DNA from: Metaphire vulgaris
Lineage: Eukaryota; Annelida; Clitellata; Crassiclitellata; Megascolecidae
Direction: 5' to 3'
Length of the DNA stretch: 64,000 nt
Assembly: GCA_018105865.1 (NCBI GenBank)
Contig: CM030862.1
Span: forward strand, 5,543,144 to 5,607,143
The notes beneath the pieces were generated by a model. The model was not told the DNA's origin. It worked only from the letters and a program-made list of their open reading frames with translations, and did no database searches. Of the stretch, positions 22,992-34,937 are shown one piece after another. Made by a program: the position numbers and the translations under genes. Within the stretch, counting starts at the first letter, position 1, and every line of letters starts with the position of its first letter.

Positions 22992-24030
22992 GTTATTATT
23001 ATTATTCCAGGACAATTTATATAGCACTGTACGCAGTGGCGGCTCCATCAGGGGACCAGGGGGCCCGTGCCCCTATTGAGTGTCTGGCCCCCCAGTGGCC
23101 CCCCAGTTGGGGCCCTATACTTAATGCTACATACATTAAACAACAAATGGTTGGCCCCCATGATTAGAAGTTGCCACCCCAACGGCCCCCCACTTGCCAA
23201 GTCCTAGAGCCGCCACTGGCTGTACGCTTGGTTTAAAATCCAAAATCAAAAGTGCTTTGACAATGCTGACATGTCAATGAAGGTCAGAAGGTGGCGATGT
23301 TAAAATCCACTGTGATGATGGAAAGAACTTTGCTGCTGTGAAGAAGTCTGGTGCAGGGAGTCCTTTAGAAGTGGTCCTTCAAAGAAACTGTAGTCCCATT
23401 GACATGCCAAATTAGGAATAGAAGATGATGTAAGAGTCCGTGAGTTGGTAGTAGGAGTTATCCACACAGATGTAACCACCGGTGAGTTCCTAAAGAAGCG
23501 GTCTTCCGCAAGAAGATAGTTCCGTCGTTGAAATTGGCAAATCCGACGAAGATGGAAAATCCGACGACGTCCAGAACAACAGTCAACTGCAAAACTGCTG
23601 AATTTTCACGCGGCAGCCACTAAATTAATAATGACTGCCATTGGCGCACACTCAATGGGAAGCGACTGATTTGAACTTCCAGACCGACGTGGAAGGTAGA
23701 GGACGGCACGATACACGTAGGAAACCGAAGAGTGGAACGCAGTCCTCACGTAGATGAGACTCCAGCGACGTCCAGAATGCAGTCGATCACAGCCGCCTAG
23801 CGCTACAACAATAGCTAACATGGCGGCGTCCAGCCCGCAGCGGTGAGACCGACTGAATACTTCCAGAAGGACACGAAACAGAAGAGGATGGCTAAAACTC
23901 CTCAGCAAACTGATGAACAAGAAGCAGTGCTCATGTCTGGCGCAAACTTCACGGACAGAGTGTCAGCAAATGCCGAGAAACGACGGCGAAATGAGGCATA
24001 CACAACATGTGCAGGCTGTCGTAGATAGGC
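22992..24030 (-). mobile_element. Nested element with LINE-type 3' end, possibly a long SINE
   Basis: On the minus strand the 3' end reads AGTGCTATATAAATTGTCC plus AATAATAATA. Upstream is CATTGACATGTCAGCATTGT and CACCAGACTTCTTC, homologous to 18590-18790. No reverse-transcriptase frame is seen. The start carries CCAGAAGGACACGAAAC-type sequence near 23870. Boundaries are inferred from the interrupted LINE. Confidence 0.5.
23034..23218. mobile_element. hAT-type MITE (185 bp)
   Basis: The termini CAGTGGCGGCT and AGCCGCCACTG are perfect inverted repeats. Flanks ACTGTACG (23026-23033) and GCTGTACG (23219-23226) match in 7 of 8. The body is rich in GGGGCCC-type runs. Nested in 22992-24030. Confidence 0.85.
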
Positions 24031-24369
24031 GCCAAGCATAGAATATCCGTCAATGGGACGTTTTCGAGAGCAGTTTTGATGCCGTCGACCCTGGTTTGAA
24101 AGAAAGCTGAGAAGCCTTCGGGGAGAGGCCTGAACCGGCGACAGTTTTAGAAGATCTCTGTTCGAGCAACCGTGCAATCGACTTCCAGAGATTTGACGTA
24201 TTTTGACTATCTTTTTTGAACCTCTGCAGCCAGTAGTCATCCCTTTTTTTCTGGAACAGATCAGATTTCTTCCTCACCTCCACCGCCCAGCTACTTTGTG
24301 TCGATTGATCTTGTGTGTGGCCGAAGTATGACAGTTTCCTTCATTTGATGGACTCAAAAAGTCTCTTGT

Positions 24370-24665
24370 GATGCCTCCCTTCTAGAGTACCCATTCATTG
24401 GTTTTTTCCCATCCAAGATACACACAGAATCTGACTTAATCCTTTCATCTTGATTCACTGATTTTTACAGCTTTTCTACAAGATTCAGCCAAAAGAATAA
24501 TGTCATCTGCTTATCTTAAATTTGTAATTCTTCTCCATGCTGATGTTATTCCTCCATCAAAATCTTCCAAAGTTTCTCACATAACCATCTCAGCCAGTAT
24601 TTTGAACAAATATGATAATATTACACAGCCCTGTCTGATGCTGTTTTTGATCTTCAAGTTTTCTT
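24370..24665 (-). mobile_element. Degenerate RTE-like LINE fragment
   Basis: On the minus strand: QGCVILSYLFKILAEMV, ETLEDFDGGI, ADDIILLAES (Asp pair) and EKTNEWVL. Several stops are present. Confidence 0.65.
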
Positions 24666-25104
24666 AGAGATCTGTATGTACTGCTGCACCATATTTGGAA
24701 CAAACAGGAGAAGAGGATCAGAGAAGTTCTAAGATTTTGTTAATCACTATAAGCAAGAAGCACATCGCAGTGGTATCTTGAAAGCAAGAGTTCTGGCCTT
24801 TAAAATTCTTAGAGGCGTATTTTTCTACATTTTGCAGATGGAATAGAGGCATTGGTTTACAAGAAGAACTGATACAAAGTGATTTTTGGAGAAATTATTG
24901 AAACAGTCATCACTGACTGTATGGATAGTTCAGTTCATATCTGTAAAAAACGTAGGAAAATCATAAAAAACGTTGAATAAAAAATGTTACAGACGTTTTT
25001 TCTGAGTGAGATTAACGAATGTTCCTTACCCACCCACGGGAAATAAACAATCAAGTCACACTATACAAAACGACTGTGAAATGAAATAAACAGCAATAAT
25101 ACTG
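24666..25104. other. Intronic sequence, nothing recognised
   Basis: AT-rich, with no motif, terminal repeat or long frame that I can identify. Confidence 0.5.
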
Positions 25105-25790
25105 GCATAAATTGCTTAAATTCAGGTTCTAAACTAGGCTCAAACAGGACAGACAGATTCAAGATCGGTCTGTAGGATCTTACGTCTGAAGCGTCTAGGC
25201 CGGGTCATTTAATCCGCGGTGTGACAAAGGTAGCTTTGAACGTCTGCGGCACCTCACCAAGCAGCGGCGAGCGGTTGATGAGCTCCGTGATGAACGGCGC
25301 TAGGATGTCAGAGCATTCCTTGAGGAGATGTGTCGGGAGCGGGTCGCTGGCGCAGCACTTATCAGGCAGGGCTAGTATCTCTGCAGTGATTTCCTCTACT
25401 GATAGAGTATGAAATGCGCTCACAGAACAGCTCGGTCCAATGGGGGAGAAGTTGGGAGGATCATGTTCCGAAGTGGCCGTCCATACACCGGACACCTTCT
25501 CACGGAAGAATTCAGCGAATTGTTCAGCCATGAGTGATTCCGGCAGAGGCGTCCGCCCCCGACCCAGGAGCGCGTCAAGCGATTGCCAGAGTCGACGTGG
25601 TGTAGTACGCTCGGTTTCCACCTGGCGACACCAAAAGACCTGGGTGGGCAGGAGCGAGAGTCGGGGCAGAGTTAAACTTCGGAGACCAATCATGGTGGTG
25701 TCTTCCCTTGGCCCCATATCCGGAGCAGGGTCTGGACTGGCATGAAGGATTGGCTTGGGCTGGTGCGCCCGCGGCTTCAACATCACTTCA
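25105..25790 (-). mobile_element. L2/CR1-like LINE fragment (linker and first RT motifs)
   Basis: One open minus frame (25786-25205) reads PRRLWQSLDALLGRGRTPLP, FAEFFREKVSGVW, LPDKCCASDPLPTHLLKEC and VPQTFKATFVTPRIK. After a stop come DASDVRSYRPILNLSVL pieces down to 25105. The rest of the element is absent; it abuts the + LINE head to head. Confidence 0.78.
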
Positions 25791-28549
25791 ACCTGTGGGC
25801 CACAGAACTCAGGATGGGATTACAGAATACTAGGTCTATTTGGAGTACCGGTAATTTGAAAATGTAGTGGGTCTCGTGGAGGATTATCTATCACCTGCAG
25901 TTACTTGTTCTTACAGAGACCTGGCATCTTGACTCTGAAGCAGTCACAATAAAGAGGTTGTGTGGCTATGGCTTGTCTGTCGTGGATGCTGCTTGCTCGT
26001 TGGCCCCTGACCACAACCTGAACCTAATTTCCTTAACCATGGTGTTCTGGTGATCGTAGCTTGCCAGGGGATTAGCATTCAGAAGGTTGACACCAAGCTC
26101 AGATTGACCACTTTTGAACATCTGTGCTGTTGGGTTTGTGGTGAGCATGGTTCGTGCAGTCCAATGATGTTGGTGGCTGTTTATCGGCCTGGGTCTCAGG
26201 CTATCAGTGAGCTGTTCTTTCGGGAAATTATGGCATTGCTTGAGGCCATGTCGACCAATAGCTGCAAGTTCTGCATAGCCTGTGACATTAATATTCATTT
26301 GGAAGAGCCCACTGATGTGGCTTGCCGGAGTTTAGGGTCGACTCAACCTGTTTGATCTTAGGCAGTGGGTAGGAGAGCCGACGCATGATCTAGGCGGCCT
26401 CCTTGATGCAGTTATTGGGCCATCTGATTGGCTTCTCTTGGATGTCAGAGTTGATGAGACATGTTTGTCTGACCACAAGATGGTCCTTTGGACTGCTCAC
26501 TTGTCATCTCCACTTCCGGTGTATAGAACTGTCAAGCGGAGGAACTTGAAGGGCATTGATCCCAATGTGTTTGCACAGAGACTTCAGGCTTCGGAGTTGT
26601 GTTCGCCTATGACACTCGGAAGATCACCGTCTGAGCTTGCTGAGAGCTATAACTCGGTGATCATGGGATTCTTGACGAACTTGCTCCTATGATGGAGATC
26701 AGGTCGCATGATAGGCCTTTCTGTCCATTTTATGATGAGGAGTGTCGGTTGGCTCGGCAGGCTGTGCGGCGAGCGGAGAGGTCGTTTTGGAAGGCCATGA
26801 GCTCTGACGTGTAGGCGGAGGCCCGGGCTCAATGGAGGTGGGCTCTGTATCGGTATAGGAGGTTGGTCAAGGCTAAGGGAAGGGCCTATCGGAGGCAGAC
26901 CTTCAGTCGGACAGGGTCAGATGGGAAGAAGACATGGCGGGTCCTCAACGCGCTACTGGGAGAAGATCATAACATCTATGGTCCTGGCCAGGATTTCAGT
27001 GCTGTGGACTCCACCAGTACATTGAGGAGAAGGTGGCAAGGATACGTGACAGGGCAGTGAACGCTGGTCCTGCGACTTTCTCTGTACATGATGGCCCGCG
27101 ACTGTTGGGTTTCTCCCCCCATCCCTCGAGGAGGTAGTGGCCTTGGTTAGGTCTGCCCCAAACAAGCAATGCCCGGCTGACCTGCTTCCCGTCTGGCTAT
27201 TGAAGGACTCAATCGAGCTGTTGGCCCCTTTCATTACAATGCTATTATCCGTGTCCTTGGAGACGTGTGAGTTTCCGTCTTTATGGAAACATGAGACTGT
27301 TAGGCCCCATTTGAAATGGCTGGGTCTTGATCCTTCAGAGCCTGCAACCAGTCTCCAATCTTACGTTTCTATCTAAGCTGTTGGAGAGGGTAGTTAACAG
27401 GCAGCTCATAGGGTTTCTCACTGCTAATGGACTCATGCAGAGTGACCAGTCAGCCTATTGTCGAGGGCACTCGACTGAATCTGCCATCATTAAGATTTTC
27501 AATGATCTTGTTGATGTGTCAAATGGGAGGCTTGCACTTCTATGCCTTTTTGACCTCTTGTTGGCATTTGATTCGGTTGATCATCATATCTTTATTCACT
27601 GGCTTGAGAAATCGTTCGGTGTGGGTGTCTTCTTGCGGTAGATAGCTAGCAATCTCTCGGACAGAGTGCAATCTGTAACATTGGTGACCGGAAGATTCGG
27701 TACTTGAAGATTCGGGACGGAAGATTCGTACCGGAAAATTCGTACCGGAAAATTCGGTACCGGTCATGGAAGATTCGGTACCGGAACATTGGGTAGGGGA
27801 CCCGCTGGGGCTCATGCCACCTTATTGCCCCCGTGGGGTGGGCGGATAACACCGTTCTGTCAGTCAACACAGGAAGCGTTCAAGACGGGCAGGGGAAAAC
27901 GCGGGGGGAGGGGAATAACTGTGAGCTACGATAGTAATCGCACGGTGGTTGGGGGCAGTCCGGGAGCCGCACGGCATGGAATCGATTTTGGAGGCTGTGT
28001 GCGGATGTGTGTGTTCCTCTTGTTTGTTGTTCTCGTTCCTTGTGTTTCTCATAACATCAGTACAGGGCATGCAACCCTCTTATTGAATGCCTGGACCCCC
28101 ATGGATTTTACGTATAAGTTGCAGAGAGCCAAAGAAGTCACATGCAGACACTGGGCACTGCAACATCGGTACAGGGCATGTAAGATTATTATCAGTGGTG
28201 TAACGGGGTTGTTTGGGGTTGTTCAAACAACCCCATTTTCAAAAATATGACCAGCACAATTTATGTAAAACTGTTGACTTTTGGTTGAAGGAGAAGTAGT
28301 GGGTCGGGGGGTCGGCTGCGGCTTCAATGTTGGGCAGTGCTTAGTCTAGACTCCGGGACTCTAGGGGGGGAACTAACAAGGCTCGGGGAATCAGCTAAGG
28401 GCTGCTGTTAGTTGATGTAGTGTGCCAAATTTCTGGGAGGAATTTGAAATTTACAGGGTGAAAAGGTCAATTTTTTCCTCCGGAAACGCCCTAGATTAAA
28501 CCCTGCTATGCTTTACATGTAAAACGTACTACTGTAGCATATCTATCTA

Positions 28550-29335
28550 CCGTATATATTCGTGATAAAGTCGAGAAATTTAAGGCCAATTCACAGGTTA
28601 TATATCTGACCTCGACTTATACGCGAGGCACTAACTGTTGGGTAAAGTTTCCATACATAGGATGTCGAAAATAATTAATTTAGCTAACTCTTTGTGTAAT
28701 TAATTATTTTCAACATACGCTGTTACGGCATCTAAATAAAAGTTGAGATCAGCGATTTTAAGATTGGTAATTTATAGGCGCCACAAAAATATTAATTAAT
28801 TATTGGCACTACATAAATATAAAAAATTCAAGATTACCAGTAATTAAGATTTTTATATTGTCAAGAATGAGCGAATAGCAGGTTTAAAATTTTCTTAATC
28901 GTCAGGAATCAATCTGAGAATGTCAAAATCGTTCAGTTTCTCGATAGTTCAAAGCTAGAATGCAGTTTTTCAATCAAAACAATGGCGCCGCTGCCGCCAC
29001 ATGCCCACTTCGCATCCGCCATTGTTCCGACTCTCACTATCACCTCAAGAGGGTTCGCCGCGGTGACGTCACTTCGACTTATAGCCAGGTCAATGACTTT
29101 AGACACCTTCAAATCCCCAAAATCTAGGGGTCGACTTATACTCGGATCGACTTTATCACGAGTATATACGCAGTGGCGTATTTACCATTGGGCCATTTGG
29201 GCCATGGCCCCCCCTTTGGTCTTGATGTCAAGGAAAAAAAAAGGTCGTCAACTTTTTTCCAAAGTTGTAACTTGTCAGGTCGAAAGTGTCTGGCCCCCCC
29301 TTATCAAAATCCTAAATACGCCACTGTATATACGG
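28550..29335 (-). mobile_element. TA-flanked CCGTATATAC MITE, copy b, split by a hAT MITE
   Basis: Inverse orientation relative to copy a. TA lies at 28548-28549 and 29336-29337. It shares the GTGATAAAGTCGA ends, TGACGTCA (29064-29071) and the ATGGCG-rich middle. It is interrupted at 29171. Confidence 0.85.
29171..29326. mobile_element. hAT-type MITE (156 bp) with perfect 8-bp TSD
   Basis: The ends CAGTGGCGTA and TACGCCACTG are perfect inverted repeats. The duplication TATATACG is perfect (29163-29170, 29327-29334). The body contains GGCCCCCCCTTTGG-like runs on both halves. It is inserted 9 bp from the end of the host MITE. Confidence 0.93.
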
Positions 29336-30779
29336 TATTCTATGGCCTTTTCTATAAGGTCACATTAAACAGCTCAAGTTCCCTGCACGTATTGCGAGTT
29401 GAAACATCTGTTTACATCCATTAAGTTGGTGGGGGGAGCAAAAGCGCGCCTGAACGCTGGGTGTCCGCTAATGACACGCGACAGTTAAAGCGGACAAATA
29501 GCAGCAGCAGGTGAGGCGTTGTCTTATCTGTATGTCGGTACCGAATTATCTGGTACCGAATCTTCCGGTACCGAATATTCCACAAGTAAAGTTTTGGTGC
29601 TGAATTCTCCGGTACTGAATGTTCCGGTACCGAATGTTTCGGGAACCGTAACATTTAGATGGAATCTCTCTGTAGGGCGTAGTGTTGGGTGTGGGGCTCC
29701 TGAAGGGTCGGTACTTGGCCCATTACTTTTTATTCTGTACACAGCCGACCTGAGATTCAGTATTTTGGCCTTTGGGCTGTCGCCCCATAGCTATGCTGAC
29801 GATAGCCAGATTTACTCGTCCTGCCTCCCTGGTGATGCGGAGGCTCTTCGGGAACTGTTCATCAAGTGTCTAGCCACTGTCTCGAAGTGGGCAGAGGAAA
29901 ATCGACTGGCCCTTAACGTTGGAAAAACCGAGTTCCTGTGGATTAGCACCCCTCGGAGAAGGATGTTGGTTAGTCGCAAATCGTTCACGATGGGTGATGT
30001 TACCATTGTCCTCTCTGAGTGCGTGTGGTTGTTGGGGGTACTCTTTGACGGGACTCTGTCATTCGAGCCATACTTAAATGATGTGTTCAGGCGATGTCGC
30101 CATCAATTGAGAAGGATCCGATCAGTCCAGCGATATCTGCCTGTATCCGGAGTGGTACACTTGGTCCAGGCCTTGGTGCTAACTAGGATCGACTATTGCA
30201 TTAACTATTGTAATAGTGTCCTGTTGGGCCTCCCGGTTAACAAACTGGAACGTCTGCAGTCTGTTCTTAATCTGTCGGCGAGAATCATGTTCGGATGTCG
30301 TTGGTGCGAGCATGTAACTCCACTTCTCAGGGATTGCCTTCATTGGCTTCAAGTCCCTGAGCGAATTGTGTTTAAGAGATGCTGGTTGACGTACAGAGCG
30401 CTGCTTGACCCGTGCTGTCCGGGGTACCTTGCCTCTCTTGTAAAGAGACCACAGTGTAATGACAGGAGTTCTTCGCTCTGCTCGAGTCGCAGTGTTAAAC
30501 TTTATGTTCCTCCTCCGTCCAAGACAGCTAAGTTTGGAGAGAGATCCTTTACACGTGGCAACCCTATCTTGTGGAACTCTCTTCCTGATGACGTCACCAC
30601 GGCTGATACTCCCGAGCATTTCATCAAGAGATTAAAAAACGCATCTGTTTGGGTTGGGTTATAGTTGAGATGTTAAAGCGCTTTTGTTGTGGGCCTCAGC
30701 CTTGTTACAGTGATGTAGAAATCGTCCATGAATGAATGAATGAATGAATGTGAATGTAAGCAGTTGAGGTTGATGCACA

Positions 30780-31169
30780 GACTGTTTGGACTCAGATTAG
30801 ATAACGCATAACCTTCAAGCGTTGTTGGCTTACATTTCGGGTGCTGTATGACCCCTTTTGCCCCAGCTACTTATTGGGCCTGGTCATCAAGTCTACGGCG
30901 GTCGACTGGCGATCGCGGCTTCACTCTAGCAACTGTTGTCAAATGGTGGTTCCTCCTCCATCCAAGACGGCTGTCTTCGGTGACAGATCTTTCCGGAGGG
31001 GCAATTCAAGTCTGTGGAACTCTCTGCCGAAGAACGTGACAATTGTGACCTCCCCTGATCTGTTTATCAAGTGCCTTAAGACGCATATGTTTAATATCTC
31101 TTATAGTGTTCATTGTTAAGCACTTTTGACTTTAGTCTTCACTATGCTTACTGCGCTCTATAAATTGTC

Positions 31170-31221
<52 letters not shown>
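30780..31221 (+). mobile_element. LINE C-terminus and 3' end, (TAA)n tail
   Basis: KRWWL-like start, then LYDPFCPSYLLGLVIKS, VFGDRSFRRGNSSLWNSLPK and FIKCLKTHMFNISYS-stop at 31119. The 3' UTR AAGCACTTTTGACTTTAGTC, CTATAAATTGTC is followed by TAA units (31170-31221). Confidence 0.8.
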
Positions 31222-31223
<2 letters not shown>

Positions 31224-31454
31224 CAAGAACTTTGGTCACTTTTTGAACCAGCACAAAGATTGGAGATCGTTCATTTAGGATGCTAGGACCTTACTGATGG
31301 AATGCTCTCTCAGTGGAGTACGGGACAATACCACAATACCACCTATCGAGGCGTTTTCCTTTCAAGACTTAAAACATTATTCTTTGACCAATCAGCAGCG
31401 GCGCATTTGTGCTAAGTGCACCTATTAATGAACTATCTAATCTAATCTAATCTA
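31222..31454 (+). mobile_element. LINE C-terminal remnant, (TAATC)n tail
   Basis: GDRSFRMLGPY, WNALSVEYGTI and LSRRFPFKT-type pieces of a LINE C-terminus, ending in about four TAATC units (31435-31453). Confidence 0.5.
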
Positions 31455-31889
31455 TGTTGTAAGTAAGTAAAGCTGCATGACCTGCTAATGAGCAATCGAC
31501 TATACTCTATAGCTAAACAGCAGAAAGCTAATTAATTAGCTCGTAGCTGGTTTTAGAAAATCTGTGTTTTTATTTTGCCAACGTTTTTATTTTTAAAAAT
31601 GTTGGAAAAGATAAAGAACGTTGAAAACATGCAAAACATGGCAAAAATAAAATAAGGGTAAAAAATGTTTATTACATCTATGGTTCAGTTTGAATCTAAT
31701 GTTTATTCGTCATCTCTTGCATCATATGATCCTTGGTTTGCTGTTATTGTGATATCTTTTGATTTTGAAGGCATACAAAATTTATTGCTTATTATATAAA
31801 TCAGTTCTTTGATCATATTCTTTTCATTTGTATTTTGAACATTTATGATGGGTAAGTGGACAAATATAGCCAGTTATTTGTCATTGCAG

Positions 31890-31982
31890 GAGCAGGAGTT
31901 GAAACCTTGTATGGATAATCTGATCATAAGTCTTTTGTCAAATTACCGATTTTCACCGATGCTTGAAGACTTTGCTTTACAG
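31890..31982 (+). CDS. RNF123: RNF123/KPC1, fourth visible exon
   Basis: 31 codons, phase 0 at both ends: EQELKPCMDNLIISLLSNYR then FSPMLEDFALQ. This is the best conserved exon here and matches the RNF123 segment QDCLKQLMMSLLRLYRFSP...LGLQ almost position by position. The acceptor is TTGTCATTGCAG and the donor CAG|GTACTT. Confidence 0.9.
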
Positions 31983-31989
31983 GTACTTT

Positions 31990-33890
31990 CACTTAATATA
32001 ATTCTTGAAAGAAGTTTTATTTGCCTCTTGCATTTGTTTTGTTGCTACTTATGAAATAAAATGTACTGTATTATCTCACATATAGTGCTTCTTCCTTCAG
32101 TTTTCTTTCTGCGCATTTTTAAAATTTAAAATCGTCTGTCTCAAAAAATGTTCATTTGTTTCTCATCCTCTTTTTAAGTTTTCTATCCATGTTTTTGTTG
32201 GTCTTCCTTTTCTCCTTTTCTCTTCCAATTAGTTGTATTTTACATAGGAAAAAATTTATGTTCATGTAATTTTATGTATTTTATACCTAAACTTAAATTT
32301 ACTTTAACAAGGTTTATTTTGAGTACGATTAATTAGAGCAGAGAAGCAAAAAAAATATCAACAAGCAGGCGATTGAATTTTGAACATTGTCACAGCTTAT
32401 GCAGGCCGCAAAATCATTGACTAGTTTCGAGATTTATCCCATGACTTTCTGATGGAATAAGAATTAATACTGATCTAAATGTTTCTTTCCACAACTGAAT
32501 TTGCCAGCTTAGTAACTGTTTTGTCATTTGGATTTCTGTAACAGTCTTCTCTATGGCATCCTCTTTTAAGTTTTCTAATGTTTTTGTGCTGGGCATCATG
32601 ACCAAACTCCACCCCACCAACTCATGGGCTTGTGGCTCAAGGTTTGAGAGAGAATTGAGTACAAACATTCTCTTCTCTGTTTCAAGTTGATAAACTGGAT
32701 TTGTATCAGTCCCTGTTCTGATTAAAAGATCAGACATCAATTTCTTTAAAATTCTTTGAAATCTCCCCACAGCAAATTACTGTATATTGACAAAGAGATA
32801 AGTTTTAAGTCGTATTTTGTTTAAGAGGGCCACTAGAATTAGGAGTTGCTAAGCCACTTAGTTCATGTTTTGTCATGCTGGCGTCAAGAGCATTCAAACA
32901 AAGGTGTGGGCTATGCGGGCAATCAACTTCTGCTGATCATCAAAACCTCACTTCAGGAACAAGGAGGTTCATTCTCTTCTCTTGGATTTATGGGACACTG
33001 AAAAGACCACTGGTTGTGGACTGAAGACATGGCCAACCAGGGATAGAGCTTTTTGAGGATGGAGTGAGCTCTGAAAGGTAAGATGGAATGGTAAAATCTC
33101 ATAACAGAGAGTGCAACCGCTCTCCAACACACCCTGGCAAACTCAACTCGAGGCAGGATAAGGCAGCCATTGTGTAAAACAAGACGACCCTGTATAACCA
33201 CTAATGTGAATCACGTCTTTGAATTTTTTTCACCAGCAATCACCCTGGCTGCCAATCTGTTAAATTTATTATCGTTCTCTGTCAAGAACCATCTGGAGTT
33301 TATCAAGTCGCACCGATGGAAGACCAGCAAAAGTGAACAAAGCAAAAGGTCAGTAGTCAAGCCTTGAGCAAATAAATGCATGAATCAAAGTAGAAGCAGA
33401 TGGCATGTCTAGTGTACGCTCAAATCACTCTAAGTCTGAGGAAGCGGCTGGCGGAGATGATGGAAGCAACTGCGACAAAGTGAGTTAATATGATCCTAAC
33501 CTCCATAACGCCGTAATATAAACGCAATATAAAATCATATCAAACGGCAAATGCCAATATTTATAAAACTAAGAACTCAAATGTCGCAAGTATTAACACA
33601 TTGAAACTACATTCTACTAAAGCCCTGCCCATTTTGCAACCGACCGGACATTTTGAAAGTTTTAAACCTGATTGAAAGTATTTTGCAATAATTTTTTTTG
33701 CAATTACAATTTCTTAAAAAAGTTTTTATAGATTTAGTTACTATCCAAGTTTGATAGATAGCAATAAACTTTCTTTATTCTCTTAATCAAATAGGTTTTT
33801 GATTTTATACTATATAAGCAAGAAAAAATGACCTTTGCTTGTATGTTGATCTATAATCTTTCTCACAAAAATGAATGGGATTTTTTAATG
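31990..33890. other. Intronic sequence with one unidentified open frame
   Basis: There is no recognisable element. A minus-strand open frame of 118 codons (32770-32414) contains LKKLMSDLLIRTGTDTNPVY and KEDAIEKTVTEIQMTKQLLS; I do not recognise it, and it has no clear splice or promoter context. Sequence 32820-33480 is more GC-rich than its surroundings, with no identifiable motif. Confidence 0.3.
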
Positions 33891-33899
33891 GGAAATGCA

Positions 33900-34933
33900 A
33901 TCAAAAAGACTCAAGTCTGGGGTTTGAAAAATCAACTCCGCAATCAAAAAACCACCTGCAGATTTTGTTTTATTTTGTGCTGAAACATTGATCGAATTTG
34001 CGATCTTTGTTACATGAAATGTTTGCAAAATCAGTTTTTCTTATTTCATTATGTTCCAATTACACTGCCCTAAGCAATTAAAACTTTATCGCTCACAGTT
34101 GGGGGTCACTGCTGAAAACTTTTTGCTATTATATCCAGTACTAAAATAATTTGAAATTTTTTTTTGGGGTCCGATTTCTCTTTTTCATTGGCTGTAAGTG
34201 GACCCTACCTCTAAAATTTTTTTTTTGGCACAGATGGTTCCTGTAAAGAGCAATAAAAATGCTAAACATTTTTTACCCATGGTGCATTTAAGATCTTTTT
34301 AGCTTCTATAAAATAAAAGCCTGAAATATACTGAGTTGTTAGGAGTTTTTAAGTAAAAAATAATAGATTGAAAATCTGTTCTTCAGGAAAATTGTAATTT
34401 CTTGGAACAATGAGTGGTAGTCTGGTTTGAAAAATCATAACTACCCCAAATTTTGTCCAATCTTTTCAAAATGTTTGCACTATAAGCTCTGTTCCAAATT
34501 ACAATCATGTTCCAATTTCACCCGAATTTCCCCTTTACAAAATTTTCTTGCTCACAGTTTGGGGTTACCACTATCAGATTTGATAAACAAGCAGCACTAA
34601 ACAACGTTCCTATTAAAAGAATTTTGCTTAAAATCTGTTTTGAAATGGGGCTTTGAACAAAATTTGACCAAAATGTTGGGGAGGGGTCCTATTTTGGGCT
34701 GTAGGGTGGACCCTACCCCCAAAATTTTCTTTTTTGGCACGGATGGTTCGAAAGAGCAATAAAAATTCTAAACAACGGTGCAAACCGCATCTTTCTAGCT
34801 TCTATATAGCTTGAAATATAGTAAGTTTAAAAGTTGTATGTTCACATTATCACATGAACGCCTTTCCCCCAAATTAATTACGCTGAATGGGGACGACTTG
34901 AAAAAATTAATTCCTTCTGGAACGGTTTAAAGG
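33900..34933 (-). mobile_element. piggyBac-like non-autonomous element, copy C (one end unclear)
   Basis: The right edge is TTAA (34934-34937), and the minus-strand start is CCTTTAAACCGTTCC. Two internal TTCAGGCTATATAGAA-type units (near 34315 and 34810) match copies A, D and E. The other end has decayed into AT-rich sequence. The insertion truncates the LINE at 34938. Confidence 0.65.
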
Positions 34934-34937
34934 TTAA

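Larger units (their letters stand above)
21540..24310 (-). mobile_element. L2/CR1-like LINE split by a nested element
   Basis: Linker WLQRFKKDSQNTSNLWKSIA (near 24220) and FSAFFQTRVDGIKTAL come before the interruption. After it come FIGECLKDFDDVTETEIRGI, SYRPIANVSTLSKIIERVVV, MLELSAAFDRVDYE, CGVPQGSILGPLLFVLF, HFYVDDIQLYHS (catalytic YVDD) and DCCNSLLILAPETQ. Only a few frameshifts occur (near 22850, 22060, 21890). Sequence 22985-24040 is an insertion in the same orientation. Confidence 0.8.
27683..29647. mobile_element. TIR element (1965 bp) with 8-bp TSD and GGTACCGAAT repeats at both ends
   Basis: It is flanked by a perfect GTAACATT duplication (27675-27682, 29648-29655). Removing it and one duplication rejoins the LINE frame. 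The termini are GGTGACCGG and, on the complement, GGTTCCCGA. Next to each are about 100 bp of degenerate GGTACCGAATNTTCC-type repeats in opposite orientation. No transposase frame is seen. An 8-bp duplication suits hAT; GG ends with 8-9 bp also suit Merlin. It hosts the MITE at 28550. Confidence 0.78.
25795..30752 (+). mobile_element. L2/CR1-like LINE, near full length, split by a 1965-bp DNA element
   Basis: The endonuclease has LLVLTETWHLDSEAVTIKRL (25890), VAVYRPGS, CDINIHLEEP and CLSDHKMVLW (26460). Reverse transcriptase: APNKQCPADLLPVWLLKDS, LTFLSKLLERVVNRQLIGFL, YCRGHSTESAIIKIFNDL and LLAFDSVDHH. After the insertion it resumes: GAPEGSVLGPLLFILYTADL, HSYADDSQIYSSCLPGD, LVLTRIDYC, FGERSFTRGNPILWNSLPDD. 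The tail is (GAAT)n at 30725-30752. The 5' half has stops and frameshifts; the 3' frame 29655-30664 is open. Same subfamily as 51763-53395. Confidence 0.88.

Noticed and set aside
28982..29368. Open frame beginning MAPLPPHAHFASAIVP, repeated in nearly the same form at 16854 (-) and 50901 (-)
   Set aside because: It lies inside the TA-flanked MITE. Its repetition follows from DNA copies, it is broken in copy c, and it matches no protein family I know.
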